From contig JADJAA010000001.1 of NCBI GenBank assembly GCA_016704485.1, positions 992,001 to 1,056,000 on the forward strand: 64,000 bases of DNA. The letters are read 5' to 3'. This DNA is from Flavobacteriales bacterium. Its GTDB lineage: Bacteria > Bacteroidota > Bacteroidia > Flavobacteriales_F > PHOS-HE28. The position numbers and the translations under genes are program-made. Positions within the stretch are counted from its first letter, which is position 1. Every line of letters begins with the position of its first letter. Positions 1 to 12,850 of this stretch are shown here, one piece after another. A model generated the notes under the pieces. It did no database searches. It saw only the letters and a program-made list of their open reading frames with translations, and was not told the origin of the DNA.

Positions 1-3000
1 GGCGAGTTCACCAGCGCTCGGCGTGTAAACCGGGCTCAGTACGTTGGCGTTCGGCGCGAAGGCTCCGCTGCCACCCGTCCAAGAAGCGCCACTTGCGTTG
101 GTCACGTTGCCGGTGAGTTGCACTGCGCTGTTGTTCGCGCAGATCTGCAGATCGTTACCAGCGCTCGCGATAGGTGAACCGGTGAAGACGATCGTCATTT
201 GATCGGTAACTGCAGGGCAGAACGCCGTGCCCGTGGAGCTCAAGGTCAGCGTCAGCGAACCAGCAGCGATCTCAGCGGCTGTTGGCGCGTACTGCGTGGC
301 CAGCATGGTATTGCTCGGGAAGAAGATACCCGCACCACCGCTCCATGCTCCACCCGGCGCGTTGCCGACGAAGCCGTTCAGTTGCACGTTGGAGTTGTTC
401 GCGCAGATCTGCTGATCCGGACCCGCGTTCACCACAGGAACAGGATCCACCAGGACGATCAGGCTATCCCTCACTACCGTGCAATTCCCGTTGCCCGTGC
501 TGCGCAATACCAATGTGAATTGGCCGGAAGCGATCTCCGCAGCCGAGGGGAAGTAGGTCGCGTTCAGCGCGGTGTTGCCCGGCGTGTACGATCCAGTTCC
601 TCCGGTCCAAAGACCACCGGTCGCAACAGTGATCACACCATTCAGGCTCACCTGTGCAGCGTTCGCACAGATGTGCGCATCCGGTCCGGCGTTCACCGTC
701 GGTGCTGGAGTGAACTGCACTTGAACGGAGTCTCGTGACGAGAGGCAACCACCGTTGCCCGTGGAGGTAAGGAAGAGCCAAACCTGACCGCTCGCGATCT
801 CCGCCGCGCTCGGTGTGTAAGCTGCGTTCAGAGCGCTCGCGTTCGGCATAAAAGCGCCAGCACCACCGCTCCAGGTACCACCCGTCGCGTTGATCACTTG
901 ACCGCCGAGATGCACGACCGCATTGTTCGCGCAGAGCGATTGAGGCGTTCCCGCTTCCACGATCGGCGCGGCTGTGATGGTCAACACCACTTGGTCGGCA
1001 ACCGCATTGCACAAGCCATTGCCCGTGCTGGTAAGCGTGATGGTCGCGCTACCAGCAAGCACTTCGGCCGCGCTCGGCGTGTAGATCGCGCTCAGGTTCG
1101 CAGCGCTCGGCGAGAAGGTTCCCGCACCGCTCCAGATACCACCGGTCGCGTTCTGCACGGATCCGGCCAGTTGAGCAGCGGGATTGTTCGCGCAGGAAGT
1201 GAGCGCCGCTCCAGCATCCACGATCGGCGATGGGGTGATGGTGATCACCACCTGGTCGCTTACCGGACTGCAGGTGCCGTTGCCAACCGTTGTCAACGTG
1301 AGCGAGACGGTGCCTGCTGCGATCTCCGAAACGCTCGGCATGTAGCTCGCATTCAGCGCAGCGTTGTTCGGTGTGAAGGTTCCATTACCGCCGCTCCAGA
1401 GTGCACCTGTCGCAACAGTGATCGCACCGTTCAGGGCAACCGCTGCATTGTTCGCACAGGAGAAGAGGTCCGAACCGGCATTGGCCGTCGGCGCAGGTGT
1501 GAAGGTGTAGCTCACGACATCACTCACAGCGATACAACCATTGTTCCCCGTTGAGGTGAGGGTCAAGGTCACGGATCCCGCCGCCAGCTCACCCGCAGAT
1601 GGTGTGTACACAGCATTGAGGGTGTTGGCATTGGGACTGAAACCACCCTGCGCGCCGGACCAAGTACCACCGCTAGCCACGGTGATGCTCCCCGCGAGCT
1701 GGATGATCGAGTTGTTCATGCAATACACCCCTCCAGCGCCAGCCTCAACGACCGGTGCCGGTGTAATGGTGATGGCAACCTGATCGCTCACTTGGCTGCA
1801 CAGACCATTTTCAGTGCTTGTCAACGTGAGTGTTGCAACACCTGCGGCGATCTCCGCTGCACTCGGTGTGTACGTCGCGTTCAACGCGCTGGACGATGGG
1901 CTGAAGATGCCGCCACCTGTCCAAATACCACCAGCCGCGTTCAAAACCGAGCCGTTCAATTGCAGTGTCGCATTGTTCGCACAGACCGACTGGGCGGTTC
2001 CCGCATCCACGATCGGGGAAGGCGCAATGGTGACCACTACTTGGTCTGATACCGCGCTGCATAGGCCGTTGCCAACAGTGGTGAGTGTGAGGGTAGCCGT
2101 ACCCGCTGCGATCTCCGCCGCGCTAGGCACGTATGTCGCGTTCAAAGCAGTGTTGTTCGGGCTGAAGCCACCAGATCCACCGGTCCACAGACCGCCCGTG
2201 GCCACGGTGATCGCACCGTTCAGTGCCACGCTCGCGTTGTTCGCGCAGCTGTTGAGGTCCGAACCGGCGTTGGCTGTTGGCGCAGGGGTGAACGTGTAGC
2301 TCACCGCATCGTTCACTGCCGTACAACCGTTATTGCCTGTGGTGGTCAAGGTCAGTGTCACCTGGCCGGCGGCGAGTTCACCAGCGGAAGGTGCGTAGGT
2401 CGCATTCAGTGCATTCGCATTCGGCGTGAACGTTCCACCCGCACCAGACCAGGTTCCACCATTCGCGACTGTGACACTGCCGTTGAGTTGAATGCCTGCA
2501 TTGTTCGCACAGCGCACCCCATCTGTACCAGCACTCGCGGTCGGCGATGCGGTGAAAGTGATCAGCACGTTGTCCGAAACCGGAACGCAGTTGCCGTTGC
2601 CGATCGTGGTCAACGTCAAGGTCATGGTGCCTGCGGCCACCTCGGCCGGGGTCGGCGTGTAGCTCGCGTTCAGCGAAGCGATCGAAGGCGTGAACGTGCC
2701 CGCACCACCGCTCCATTGGCCACCACCGGCGCCGCTCACCGAGCCGCCGAGTTGGACTTGTGCGTTGTTGGAACAGACCGCGATGTTGCTACCGGCGTTC
2801 GCGCTTGGGGAGGCGATGATGGTGATCACCATCTGATCGTTCACCGAGTTGCACAAGCCGTTACCCGAGCTGGTCAAGGTCAGCGTTGCGGTACCCAGGG
2901 CCACTTCTGCAGGGCTCGGGAGATAGGTCGCGTTCAAGGTGGTCGCGTTCGGTGTGAAGGATATACCGCCGCCGCTCCACACACCGCCAGTGGCGATGGT

Positions 3001-6000
3001 CACCGAGCCGTTCAAGATCACCGTCGGATCGTTCGCGCACACCGTGCGGTCGAGACCAGCGTTCACCACAGGGCTCTGCGAGAAGAAGATCGTCATTTGG
3101 TCGCTCACCGATGCGCAGCTACCATTCCCGGTGCTGCTCAAGGTGATGGTCACGGAGCCGTTGGCGAGTTCCGAAGTACTTGGCGTGTACACCGCGTTCA
3201 GTGCATTGATGCTCGGCGAGAACGTGCCGGTACCACCGCTCCAGATGCCACCGCCCGCATTGCTCACGCTTCCGGCCATCTGCACGTTTGAATTGTTGGC
3301 GCAGACCGTCTGGTCCACTCCAGCATTCACCACAGGTGCTGGTGCGATCGTGATCAATACTTGATCCGACACGCCGTTGCATAATCCGTTGCCCGTGCTG
3401 CTCAAGGTGAGCGTCACCGTACCAGCCGCGATCTCACCAAGAGTTGGCGTGTAGGTCGCGTTCAGATTCGTGTTGCTCGGGTTGAAAGTGCCCGAACCAC
3501 CGCTCCAAACACCGCCGGTCGCGTTGTTGACCACACCGGTCAATTGCGCCGTGGATTGGTTCGCACATGTGTTGATGTTCACGCCCGCATTCACGATTGG
3601 TGCAGGTGTGATGGTGATCGTGATCTGATCGCTCACCGGATTGCTGTTGCCGTTCCCCACCGAGGTGAGCGTCAAGGTCACAGTGCCTGCTGTGATCTCC
3701 GCTGCGCTCGGCGTGTAGATCGCATTGAGTGCGCTATTACCCGGGTTGTAGGTGCCCGTCCCGCCGCTCCAGATGCCACCGGTAGCAATGGTGATCCCCC
3801 CGTTCAGTTGCAATGCAGGATTGTTCGCACAGACCGTTTGATCAGGACCCGCGTTCGCCGTCGGTGCTGCGCCGAATGTGATCGTCATTTGATCCGTTGC
3901 GGGCGAGCAGCTCGCATTACCGGTGGTGATCAAGGTCAGCGTCACACTACCCGCAGCGATCTCCGCTGGGGTCGGCGAGTACACCGCGTTCATCGTGGTG
4001 CTGTTCGGGTTGTAGGTACCTGCACCACCCGTCCACTGTGCACCCGTGGCGATAGAGAAGCTACCCGCCAACGTGGTGTTCGCGTTGTTGCTGCTCACGG
4101 TCTGGTCAGGACCCGCATTAGCGATCGGAGCCTGTGTGTAGGTTATCGTCACCGCATCGTTCACTGCTGCACAAGTGCCGTTGCCGGTCGTGGTTGCGAT
4201 CAGCGTTACCGATCCGTTCACGACTTCGATCGGCGAAGGCGAGTACGTAATGTTCTGTGCCGTGCTTCCAGGGCTGTACACACCGGTTCCGCCGGACCAT
4301 TGTACACCTGTAGCAACCGTGATCACAGCGGCCAGCGTAGCGGTCGCGTTGTTGCCGCACACCGACTGATCCACACCGGCATTCACCGTTGGTGCGGGCG
4401 TGATCGTGTAGGTCACGTTGTTCGTTACCGCATTGCAAAGACCGTTGCCTGCAGAGGTCAAGGTCAGTGTTACCGTACCCGCGGTGATCTCCGCAGCGGT
4501 CGGCGTGTAGGTCGCGTTCAGTGTGATGTTGTTCGGGCTGAAGGATCCAGCGCCACCGCTCCATACTCCACCCACGGCACCGGTCACGGTACCATTCAAG
4601 GCGATGGCCGCCGCGTTCGCGCAAACACTTCCGTTCGTACCTGCGTTCACGATCGGCGCAGGTGTGTAGGTGATGATCTTCGTTGAAGTCGCAGGTGCGC
4701 AGTTGCCATTGCCGGTCGTGGTCAAGGTCAGCGTGACTTGTCCAGCGGCGAGGTCACCTGCGCCTGGGTTGTAGGTCGCGTTCAGCGTGTTCGCGTTCGG
4801 CGAGAACGTTCCTGTTCCACCGGTCCAGGTTCCACCGGTCGCAACCACCACGCTGCCACCGAGTGCCACAGCCGCATTGTTCGCGCAACGGGTAACGTTC
4901 GCACCAGCGTTCGCAGATGGTGGATCGGTGAAAGTCAAGAGCACTTGATCGGTCACCGCGTTGCACAAGCCATTGCCTGTGGTGGTCAAGGTGAGCGTCA
5001 CACTACCAGCTGCGATCTCGGCCGCGGTCGGCGTGTAGATCGCGCTCATGTTCGTGGTGCTTGGATCGAAGGTGCCTGCACCACCGCTCCAGATGCCACC
5101 CGTGGCGATCGAGAACGCACCGGACAATCCCGTCGCCGCATTGTTCGCGCAAAGCACACGATCCGCCCCGGCGTTGGCCGTTGGCGCTGCCGTGATGCTG
5201 TACGTCACTTGATCGTTCACTGCGTTGCAGTTGCCGTTGCCCGTCGTGGTCAACGTCAGTGTGACAGTACCGGCAGTGCGTTCAGCAGCGCTCGGTGTGT
5301 ACACAGCATTCAGCGTGGTGTTGTTCGGGTTGTAGGTGCCCGTGCCGCCGCTCCAAGTCACACCCGATGCACCGGTAAGCGCACCAGCAAGTGTGATGGC
5401 GGAGTTGTTCGCGCAAACGGTTCCGTTCGCGCCGGCATCCACAGTAGGCGCGGGCGTGAAGGTGATGACCTTGCTATCCGACACGGCGTTGCAGTTGCCG
5501 TTGCCGGTAGAGGTCAGCGTAAGCGTCAATGTGCCCAACGCGAGTTCCGCAGGCGTCGGCGTATAGGTCGCGTTCAGCGTCGTGTTGTTCGGCGTGAAGG
5601 ATCCTGCGCCGCCGCTCCAGATACCGCCGGTTGCGACACCGACCGTACCACTAAGCGATACGGCCGCATTGTTCCGGCATACCGACACATCAATTCCTGC
5701 ATCCACCGAAGGACTTGGTGTGAAGCTGATCAGCACTTGATCCGCAACAGCCACACAATTGTTGTTCCCGGTCGTTGTCAATGTCAGCGTCACCGAACCG
5801 TTCGAGATCTCCGAAGCGGTCGGCGTGTAGGTCGCATTCATCAGCGTGGCACTTGGGCTGAAAGTTCCCGCGCCACCGCTCCAGATTCCGCCTGTCGCAA
5901 CCGTGAACGATCCGTTCATCGTGGCCACGGCGTTGTTCGAGCACAACGACTGATCCACACCGGCGTTGGCCGTCGGTGCTGGCGTGATGCTGAAGGTCAC

Positions 6001-9000
6001 CTGATCGCTCACCGCGTTGCAGTTGCCGTTGCCAGCAGAGGTCAGCGTGAGCGTTACGGTACCTGCATTGCGTTCCGCAGTAGTGGGCTGGTAGGTCGTG
6101 TTGAGCGTTGCGTTGTTCGGCGTGAAGACACCTGCGCCACCGCTCCAGATCGCGCCGGTCGCACCGCTCACCGATCCGTTCAAGGTGATCAGCGAAGCAT
6201 TCGAGCAGACCGTTCCGTTCGCACCGGCATCCACTACAGGTGCTGGAGTAAAGGTGATCGTGCGTGTGCTGGTGACCGCATTGCAATTGCTGTTGCCCGT
6301 CGTCGTCAAGGTCAGCGTCAGTGTGCCCGCTGCGAGTTCCGCTGGGGTCGGCGTATAAACCGCGTTCAAGGTCGTGTTGTTCGGGGTAAAGGATCCCAGG
6401 CCGCCGCTCCAAATACCACCTGGGGCGCCGGAAACCGAACCGGTCATCGTCACCTGCGGATTGTTCACACAGATCGAAACAGGAGTTCCCGCGTTCGCAA
6501 CAGGAGCAGGCGTGAAGTCGATCGTGATCTGATCGAGAACGGCGACACAGTTGTTGTTGCCTGTCGTTGTCAGCGTAAGCGTGACCGAACCGGTCGCGAT
6601 CTCAGCAGCCGTTGGCGTGTAGGTCGCATTCAGGTTCGTGGTGCTCGGCGTGAAAGCGCCTGCACCGCCGCTCCAAACACCGCCTGTGGCAACCGTCACA
6701 CTTCCCGTAAGGGTTGCAACCGCATTGTTCGCGCAACGCGATTGGTCCGGACCAGCATTGGCCGTCGGCGAAGGAGTGATCGAATACGTCACCTGATCGC
6801 TCACGGCGTTGCAGTTGCCGTTGCCCACCGTGGTGAGCGTGAGTGTCACGGTTCCGGCAGTGCGTTCAGCAGCGCTCGGGGTGTACACAGCGTTCAACGT
6901 CGCGTTGTTCGGGTTGTACGTGCCTGTGCCACCGCTCCAGACAGCGCCAGTGGCACCACTCTGTGAACCGGCCAAAGTGATCGCGGAGCTGTTCGCGCAA
7001 ACCGTTCCGTTCGGACCAGCATTCACCGAAGGGGCAGGCGTGAAGTTGATCACACGGCTGCTCTGTACCGGATTGCAAGTGCCGTTTCCGGTGCTCGTCA
7101 AGGTCAGTGTCAAGGTGCCACCTGCGATCTCACCCGCTGTCGGCGTGTATGTCGCGGTGAGTGTGGAATTGTTCGGGCTATAAGTGCCCGTGCCGCCGCT
7201 CCATACACCACCGGTCGCTCCCGTAACGCTGCCGCTCAAGCTCACTTGTGCGTTGTTCGCGCAGAGCGATACCGGCGCACCAGCATTCACCACTGGTGCT
7301 GCCGTGAAGTTGATCGTCATTTGATCGGTCACCGCGACGCAGTTACCGATCCCTGTGGTCGTCAAGGTGAGTGTCACAGAGCCGTTCGCGATCTCAGCGG
7401 CACTTGCCGTGTAGATCGCACTCATGTTCGTGGTGCTAGGATCGAAGGTTCCATTGCCACCGCTCCACATACCGCCTGTAGCGACAGTGGACGAACCGCT
7501 CAGTGTTACGGCAACGTTGTTCGCGCAGACCGTGCGGTCCACACCCGCATTCACGGTTGGTGAAGGCGTGATGGTGAAGGTCACCGCATCGCCTACCGCG
7601 TTGCAGCTGCCGTTACCAACCGTAGAGAGTGTCAGCGTCACTGTACCTGCGATACGCTCGGCAGCGCTCGGTGTGTACACCGCGTTCAATGTGGTGTTGT
7701 TCGGGTTGTAGGTGCCCGTTCCGCCACTCCAGATCGCACCCGTTGCGCCAGTGAAGGCACCGGCCAGGGTGATGTTCGCGTTGTTGGAACACACGCTCGC
7801 GTCAGGTCCGGCGTTCACCGTTGGCGCTGGCGTGAATGTGATGATGCGCGCGCTCGATACCGGATTGCAATTGCCGTTCCCCGTGCTGGTCAGCGTCAAA
7901 GTCACCGTGCCCGCAGCGAGATCCGAAGCGCTCGGCGTATAGGTCGCACTGAGTGTGGTGTTGTTCGGCGCGAAAGTGCCGGAACCGCCGGTCCATGCAC
8001 CGCCCGTTGCACCAAATACACTACCGTTCAAGCTCACTTGAGCATTGTTCGCGCAGAGCGAGACCGGCGCACCGGCGTTCACTGTAGGTGCATCGGTGAT
8101 GCTGATCACCATCTGATCGGTCACCGCATTACACGTTCCGTTGCCGGAGGTCGTCAAGGTCAAGGTCACGATACCCGCCGTGATCTCTGCCGCGCTCGGC
8201 GTGTAGATCGCACCCATGTTCGTGGTGCTCGGATCGAAAGTGCCTGCACCACCACTCCAGATACCTCCGGTAGCGATCATGAAGGAACCATTCAAGGCTA
8301 CGGCAACGTTGTTCGCGCACACCGTGCGATCCAGACCAGCGTTCGCAGTTGGTGCAGGGGTGATGGTGAAAGTCACCTGGTCGCTTACCGCGCTGCAATT
8401 GCCGTTGCCAACCGTAGTGAGTGTGAGCGTTGCCGTGCCGGCGGCACGTTCAGCAGCGCTCGGCGTGTACACCGCGTTGGTGCTCGTGTTGTTCGGGTTG
8501 TACGTGCCCGTTCCACCGCTCCAGATCACTCCGGTCGATACGGTGAAGGCACCCGCAAGCGTGATCGCGGAGTTGTTTGCGCACACTGTCGCGTTCGGAC
8601 CGGCATTCACCGTTGGTGCGGGCGTAAAGGTGATGACACGGCTATCAGAAACGCTGTTGCAGTTGCCGTTGCCCGTCGTGGTCAATGTCAGAGTCAATGT
8701 ACCTGCAGCGAGTTCCGCTGGGGTCGGTGCGTAGGTCGCGTTGAGGGTGGTATTGTTCGGCGTGAAGGATCCTGCACCACCGCTCCAGATACCACCGGTC
8801 GCGATCGTCACTAATCCGCCCATCGGCACGCTGGCGTTGTTGCGGCACAAGGTCAAGTCAGGACCAGCGTTCGCAGTGGGGCTTGCGGTGAAGGACAGTT
8901 GCACCTGGTCGGTCACAGCGATGCACGTGCCGTTGCCGGTCGTGGTCAACGTCAGTGTCACGTTCCCGTTCGCGATCTCCACCGCCGTCGGCGTATAGGT

Positions 9001-12000
9001 CGCGCCCATGTTCGTGGTGCTCGGGCTGAAAGAACCATTTCCACCGCTCCAGATACCACCGGTCGCAACCGTGAAGGATCCGTTCAAGGTCGCCACCGGA
9101 TTGTTGCTGCAAAGTGATTGGTCGGCACCAGCGTTGGTGGTCGGAGCTGGGGTGATCGAATAGGTCACGTTCGAGCTGACCGCATTGCAATTGCCATTGC
9201 CTGCGGAAGTCAAGGTCAGCGTAACCGTACCAGCAGTGCGTTCAGCAGCGCTCGGTGTGTAGACCGCGTTCAGCGTGGTGTTGTTCGGATTGTACGTCCC
9301 CGTACCTCCGCTCCAGATCGCGCCGGTAGCACCGATCACCGATCCGTTCAAGCTGATCGTTGCGTTGTTCGTGCAAACGGATCCGTTCGCACCAGCATTC
9401 ACGATCGGCGATGGCGTGAAGGTGATCACCTTGTTGCTCATCACCGGGTTGCAATTGCCATTGCCCGTGCTGGTCAATGTCAGTGTCAGCGTTCCACCAG
9501 CGATCTCTGCCGCGGTAGGTGTGTAGGTCGCGGTAAGCGAAGTGTTGTTCGGGTTGAAAGTGCCCGTGCCACCGCTCCAAATGCCGCCGGTCGCGCCGAT
9601 CACTGATCCGCTCAAACTCACTTGTGAATTGTTCGCACAGAGCGAAACTGCCGCGCCCGCGTTCACAGTTGGCGCATCCGTGATGCTGATCACCATCTGG
9701 TCATTCACCGCAATACAGCTACCATTGCCCGTGGTCGTCAACGTCAGTGTGACTATGCCCGCCGTGATCTCCGCCGCGCTCGGCGTGTAGACCGCGCCCA
9801 TGTTCGTGGTGCTCGGATCGAAAGTGCCTGCACCGCCGCTCCAAACACCTCCAGTAGCGATCGTGAAGGAACCGTTCAAAGCCACTGCTGCGTTGTTCGC
9901 GCACACGGTGCGATCGGGACCAGCGTTGGCGGTCGGTGCGGGAGTGATCGTGAAGGTCACCTGATCATTGACCACGCTGCAATTGCCATTGCCCACCGTG
10001 GTGAGTGTGAGCGTTACGGTACCAGCCGTGCGCTCAGCTGCGGTGGGGGTGTACACCGCGTTCATCGTGGTGTTGTTCGGGTTGTACGTGCCCGCGCCGC
10101 CGGTCCATTGAGCTCCGGTCGAAACGGTGAATGCCCCAGCCAACGTGATGTTCGAGTTGTTCGCGCAGACCGTGGCGTTCGGACCTGCATTCACGGTTGG
10201 TGATGGCGTGAACGTGATCACGCGGCTATCGGCAACCGCGTTGCAATTCCCAGTGCCGGTGGTGGTCAGCGTCAATGTCAAGGTACCCGCTGCGAGTTCC
10301 CCCGGCGTCGGCGTGTAGGTGGCATTCAGTGTGGTGTTGTTCGGCGTGTAGGAGCCAGCACCGCCGCTCCAGATCCCACCCGTTGCTACCGTTACCGATC
10401 CGCCCAGGGCTACACTCGCGTTGTTGCGGCAAAGCGATAAGTCTGCACCGGCGTCCGCGGCCGGACTTGGAGTGAAGTTCAATTGCACTTGATCTATAAC
10501 AGCGATGCAAGTGCCGTTGCCGGTCGTGGTCAAGGTCAAGGTCACGAGACCGCTTGCGATCTCAGCAGCGGTCGGCGTGTAGGTCGCATTGAGGTTCGTA
10601 GTGCTCGGTGCGAAGGTGCCAGCGCCACCGCTCCAGATACCGCCCGTCGCGATGGTCACACTTCCACCCAAGGAGGCAACAGGGTTGTTGGTACACAACG
10701 ATTGATCAGCACCTGCGTTAGCCGTCGGAGCGGGCGTGATCGTGTAGGTCACGTTGCTCGCTACCGCATTGCAATTACCGTTGCCTGCTGAAGTCAAGGT
10801 CAGCGTAACGGTTCCAGCCGTGCGCTCGGCAGCGCTCGGCGTGTACGTCGCGTTGAGCGTGGTGTTGTTCGGGTTGTACGTGCCCGTGCCACCGCTCCAG
10901 ATGCCGCCGGTCGCACCGATCACGGATCCGTTCAATGCGATCACAGAGTTGTTCGTGCAAACCGTGCCATTCGAACCAGCACTTACAACAGGTGCTGACG
11001 TGATGGTGATCACCTTGCTGCTCGGTACCGCGTTGCAATTGCCATTGCCGGTTGAGCTTAGTGTCAGTGTCACTGTACCGGCGGCGATCTCCGCTGCGCT
11101 CGGTGTGTAGCTCGCATTCAGTGTGTTCGCATTGGGGTTGAAGGACCCGGTACCACCGCTCCATGCACCACCGGTCGCACCGGTCACACTACCATTCAAT
11201 GCGACCAGCACGTTGTTCGCGCAAACCGAAACAGCAGAGCCAGCACTTACAACAGGAGCTGCGGTGAAGTTCAATCGCACTTGATCGGTCACCGCGAGGC
11301 AACCGCCGATGCCTGTCGTGGTCAAGGTCAGTATCACCGAACCGCTGGAGATCTCGCCAGGCGTCGGTGTGTACTGGGCGCCCATGTTCGTGGTGCTCGG
11401 GTCGAAGGAGCCAGCTCCTCCACTCCATACACCGCCAGTCGCCACCGTGAACGATCCGTTCAGCGTAGCAACTGCGTTGTTCGCACAAAGTGTTTGGTCA
11501 ACTCCAGCGTTCGCTGTCGGAGCAGGTGTGATCGCATAGCTCACGTTCGCGCTTACCGCGTTGCAATTAGCGTTGCCGACCGTAGTGAGCGTCAGTATTA
11601 CCGTGCCCGCAGTCCGTTCCGCCGCACTCGGCGTGTACACCGCGTTCATCGTGGTGTTGTTCGGGCTGTATGTGCCCGTACCACCGCTCCAAACCGCGCC
11701 CGTAGCGAGCGTGAAGGAACCGGCCAATGTGATGTCCGCATTGTTCGCGCACACCGTTCCGTTCGCCCCGGCGTTCACCGTTGGGGCTGGCGTGAAGGTG
11801 ATCACCTTGTTACTCGTGACCGGCACACAGTTACCATTGCCCGTGCTGCTCAAGGTCAGCGTCAACGTGCCTGCGGCGATCTCTGCTGCAGTTGGCGTGT
11901 AGGTCGCATTGAGCGTGGTGTTGTCCGGCGTGTACGACCCCGCACCACCGCTCCATGCACCACCTGTCGCGCCGGTAACGGAACCGTTCAGCGTAACCAC

Positions 12001-12850
12001 TGCATTGTTGGCGCAGAGCGAAACCGCAGCGCCCGCATTCACCACAGGTGCTGCTGTGAAGTTGATGAGCACTTGGTCGTTCACGGCAACGCAATTGCCG
12101 TTGCCGGTCGTTGTCATCGTCAGTGTCACTGAGCCGCTGGAAACCTCGGCTGCATCAGGCGTGTACTGCGCGGACATGTTGGTCGTACTCGGATCGAAAG
12201 AACCAGATCCGCCGCTCCAAACACCGCCAGTTGCAACAGTGAACGCTCCATTCAATTGCACCAAGGAGTTGTTCGCGCAGCGCGTTTGATCAGGGCCGGC
12301 GTTCGCGGTCGGTGTTGGCGTGAATGTCACCAACATGCTGTCCGGAACCGCACTACAAACACCGTTGCCGGTCGATGTCAATTTGATCCACACTTGGCCT
12401 GCGGTCAGTTCGGCTGCGGTCGGCGTGTAGGTCGCGTTCAGGTTGCTGTTGCTGGGCAGAAAGGCTCCCGCACCACCGGTCCATACACCGCCCACGGCGT
12501 TCAGCATACTTCCGGCTAACTGCACTACGGCATTGTTGCGGCATACGCTCTGGTCTGGACCAGCGTTCGGGATCGGCTTCGGACTGAAGGTGACGACCAT
12601 CGCGTCATCAACCGGCTCGCATGGCCCCGTGGAGGTCAATGTCAACGTGACCGCACCGATCGCGAGGTCTCCAATGCTCGGATGATAGGACGCGTTCAAT
12701 GCAGTTTCACTGGGAGCGAATGTTCCGCTGCCTGTTGTTGTCCAGATGCCCGTGGTGCTTCCACCGGAAACCGTTCCCGCGAGAACTACGCTATCGCCAG
12801 CACAACGCGTTTGATCTGAACCCGCGCTGATATCGATGCGCCCCGAGAAT
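1..12850 (-). repeat. Coding tandem repeat array, 264-bp monomer with 792-bp and 1,584-bp higher-order periods
   Basis: The NN codons of the CANN motif recur every 264 bp. From 4348 to 12268 the distance is 7,920 bp, exactly 30 x 264. From 130 to 4348 it is 16 x 264 minus 6, so indels are few and keep the frame. The outermost (N-terminal) unit is one codon short. An Arg codon replacing the usual Ile/Leu after TPxAAE sits at 5278, 6070, 6862, 7654, 8446, 9238, 10030, 10822 and 11614, always 792 bp apart (three monomers). At the residue after the CANN Cys in one monomer type, Ser/Thr (6202, 7786, 9370, 10954) alternates with Ala (5410, 6994, 8578, 10162, 11746), which indicates a six-monomer 1,584-bp period. 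About 49 copies lie in the window. Confidence 0.93.

Noticed and set aside
199..12519. Many plus-strand open frames of 60-740 codons over the repeat region
   Set aside because: They are antisense shadows of the repeat gene; compositions are Arg/His/Ser-rich without family features, and the minus frame is open throughout with a signal peptide and clear domain structure.
1..12850. Regular repeats resembling a CRISPR or non-coding satellite
   Set aside because: The 264-bp unit is a multiple of three, keeps one frame without stops, and encodes conserved Ig-like motifs.
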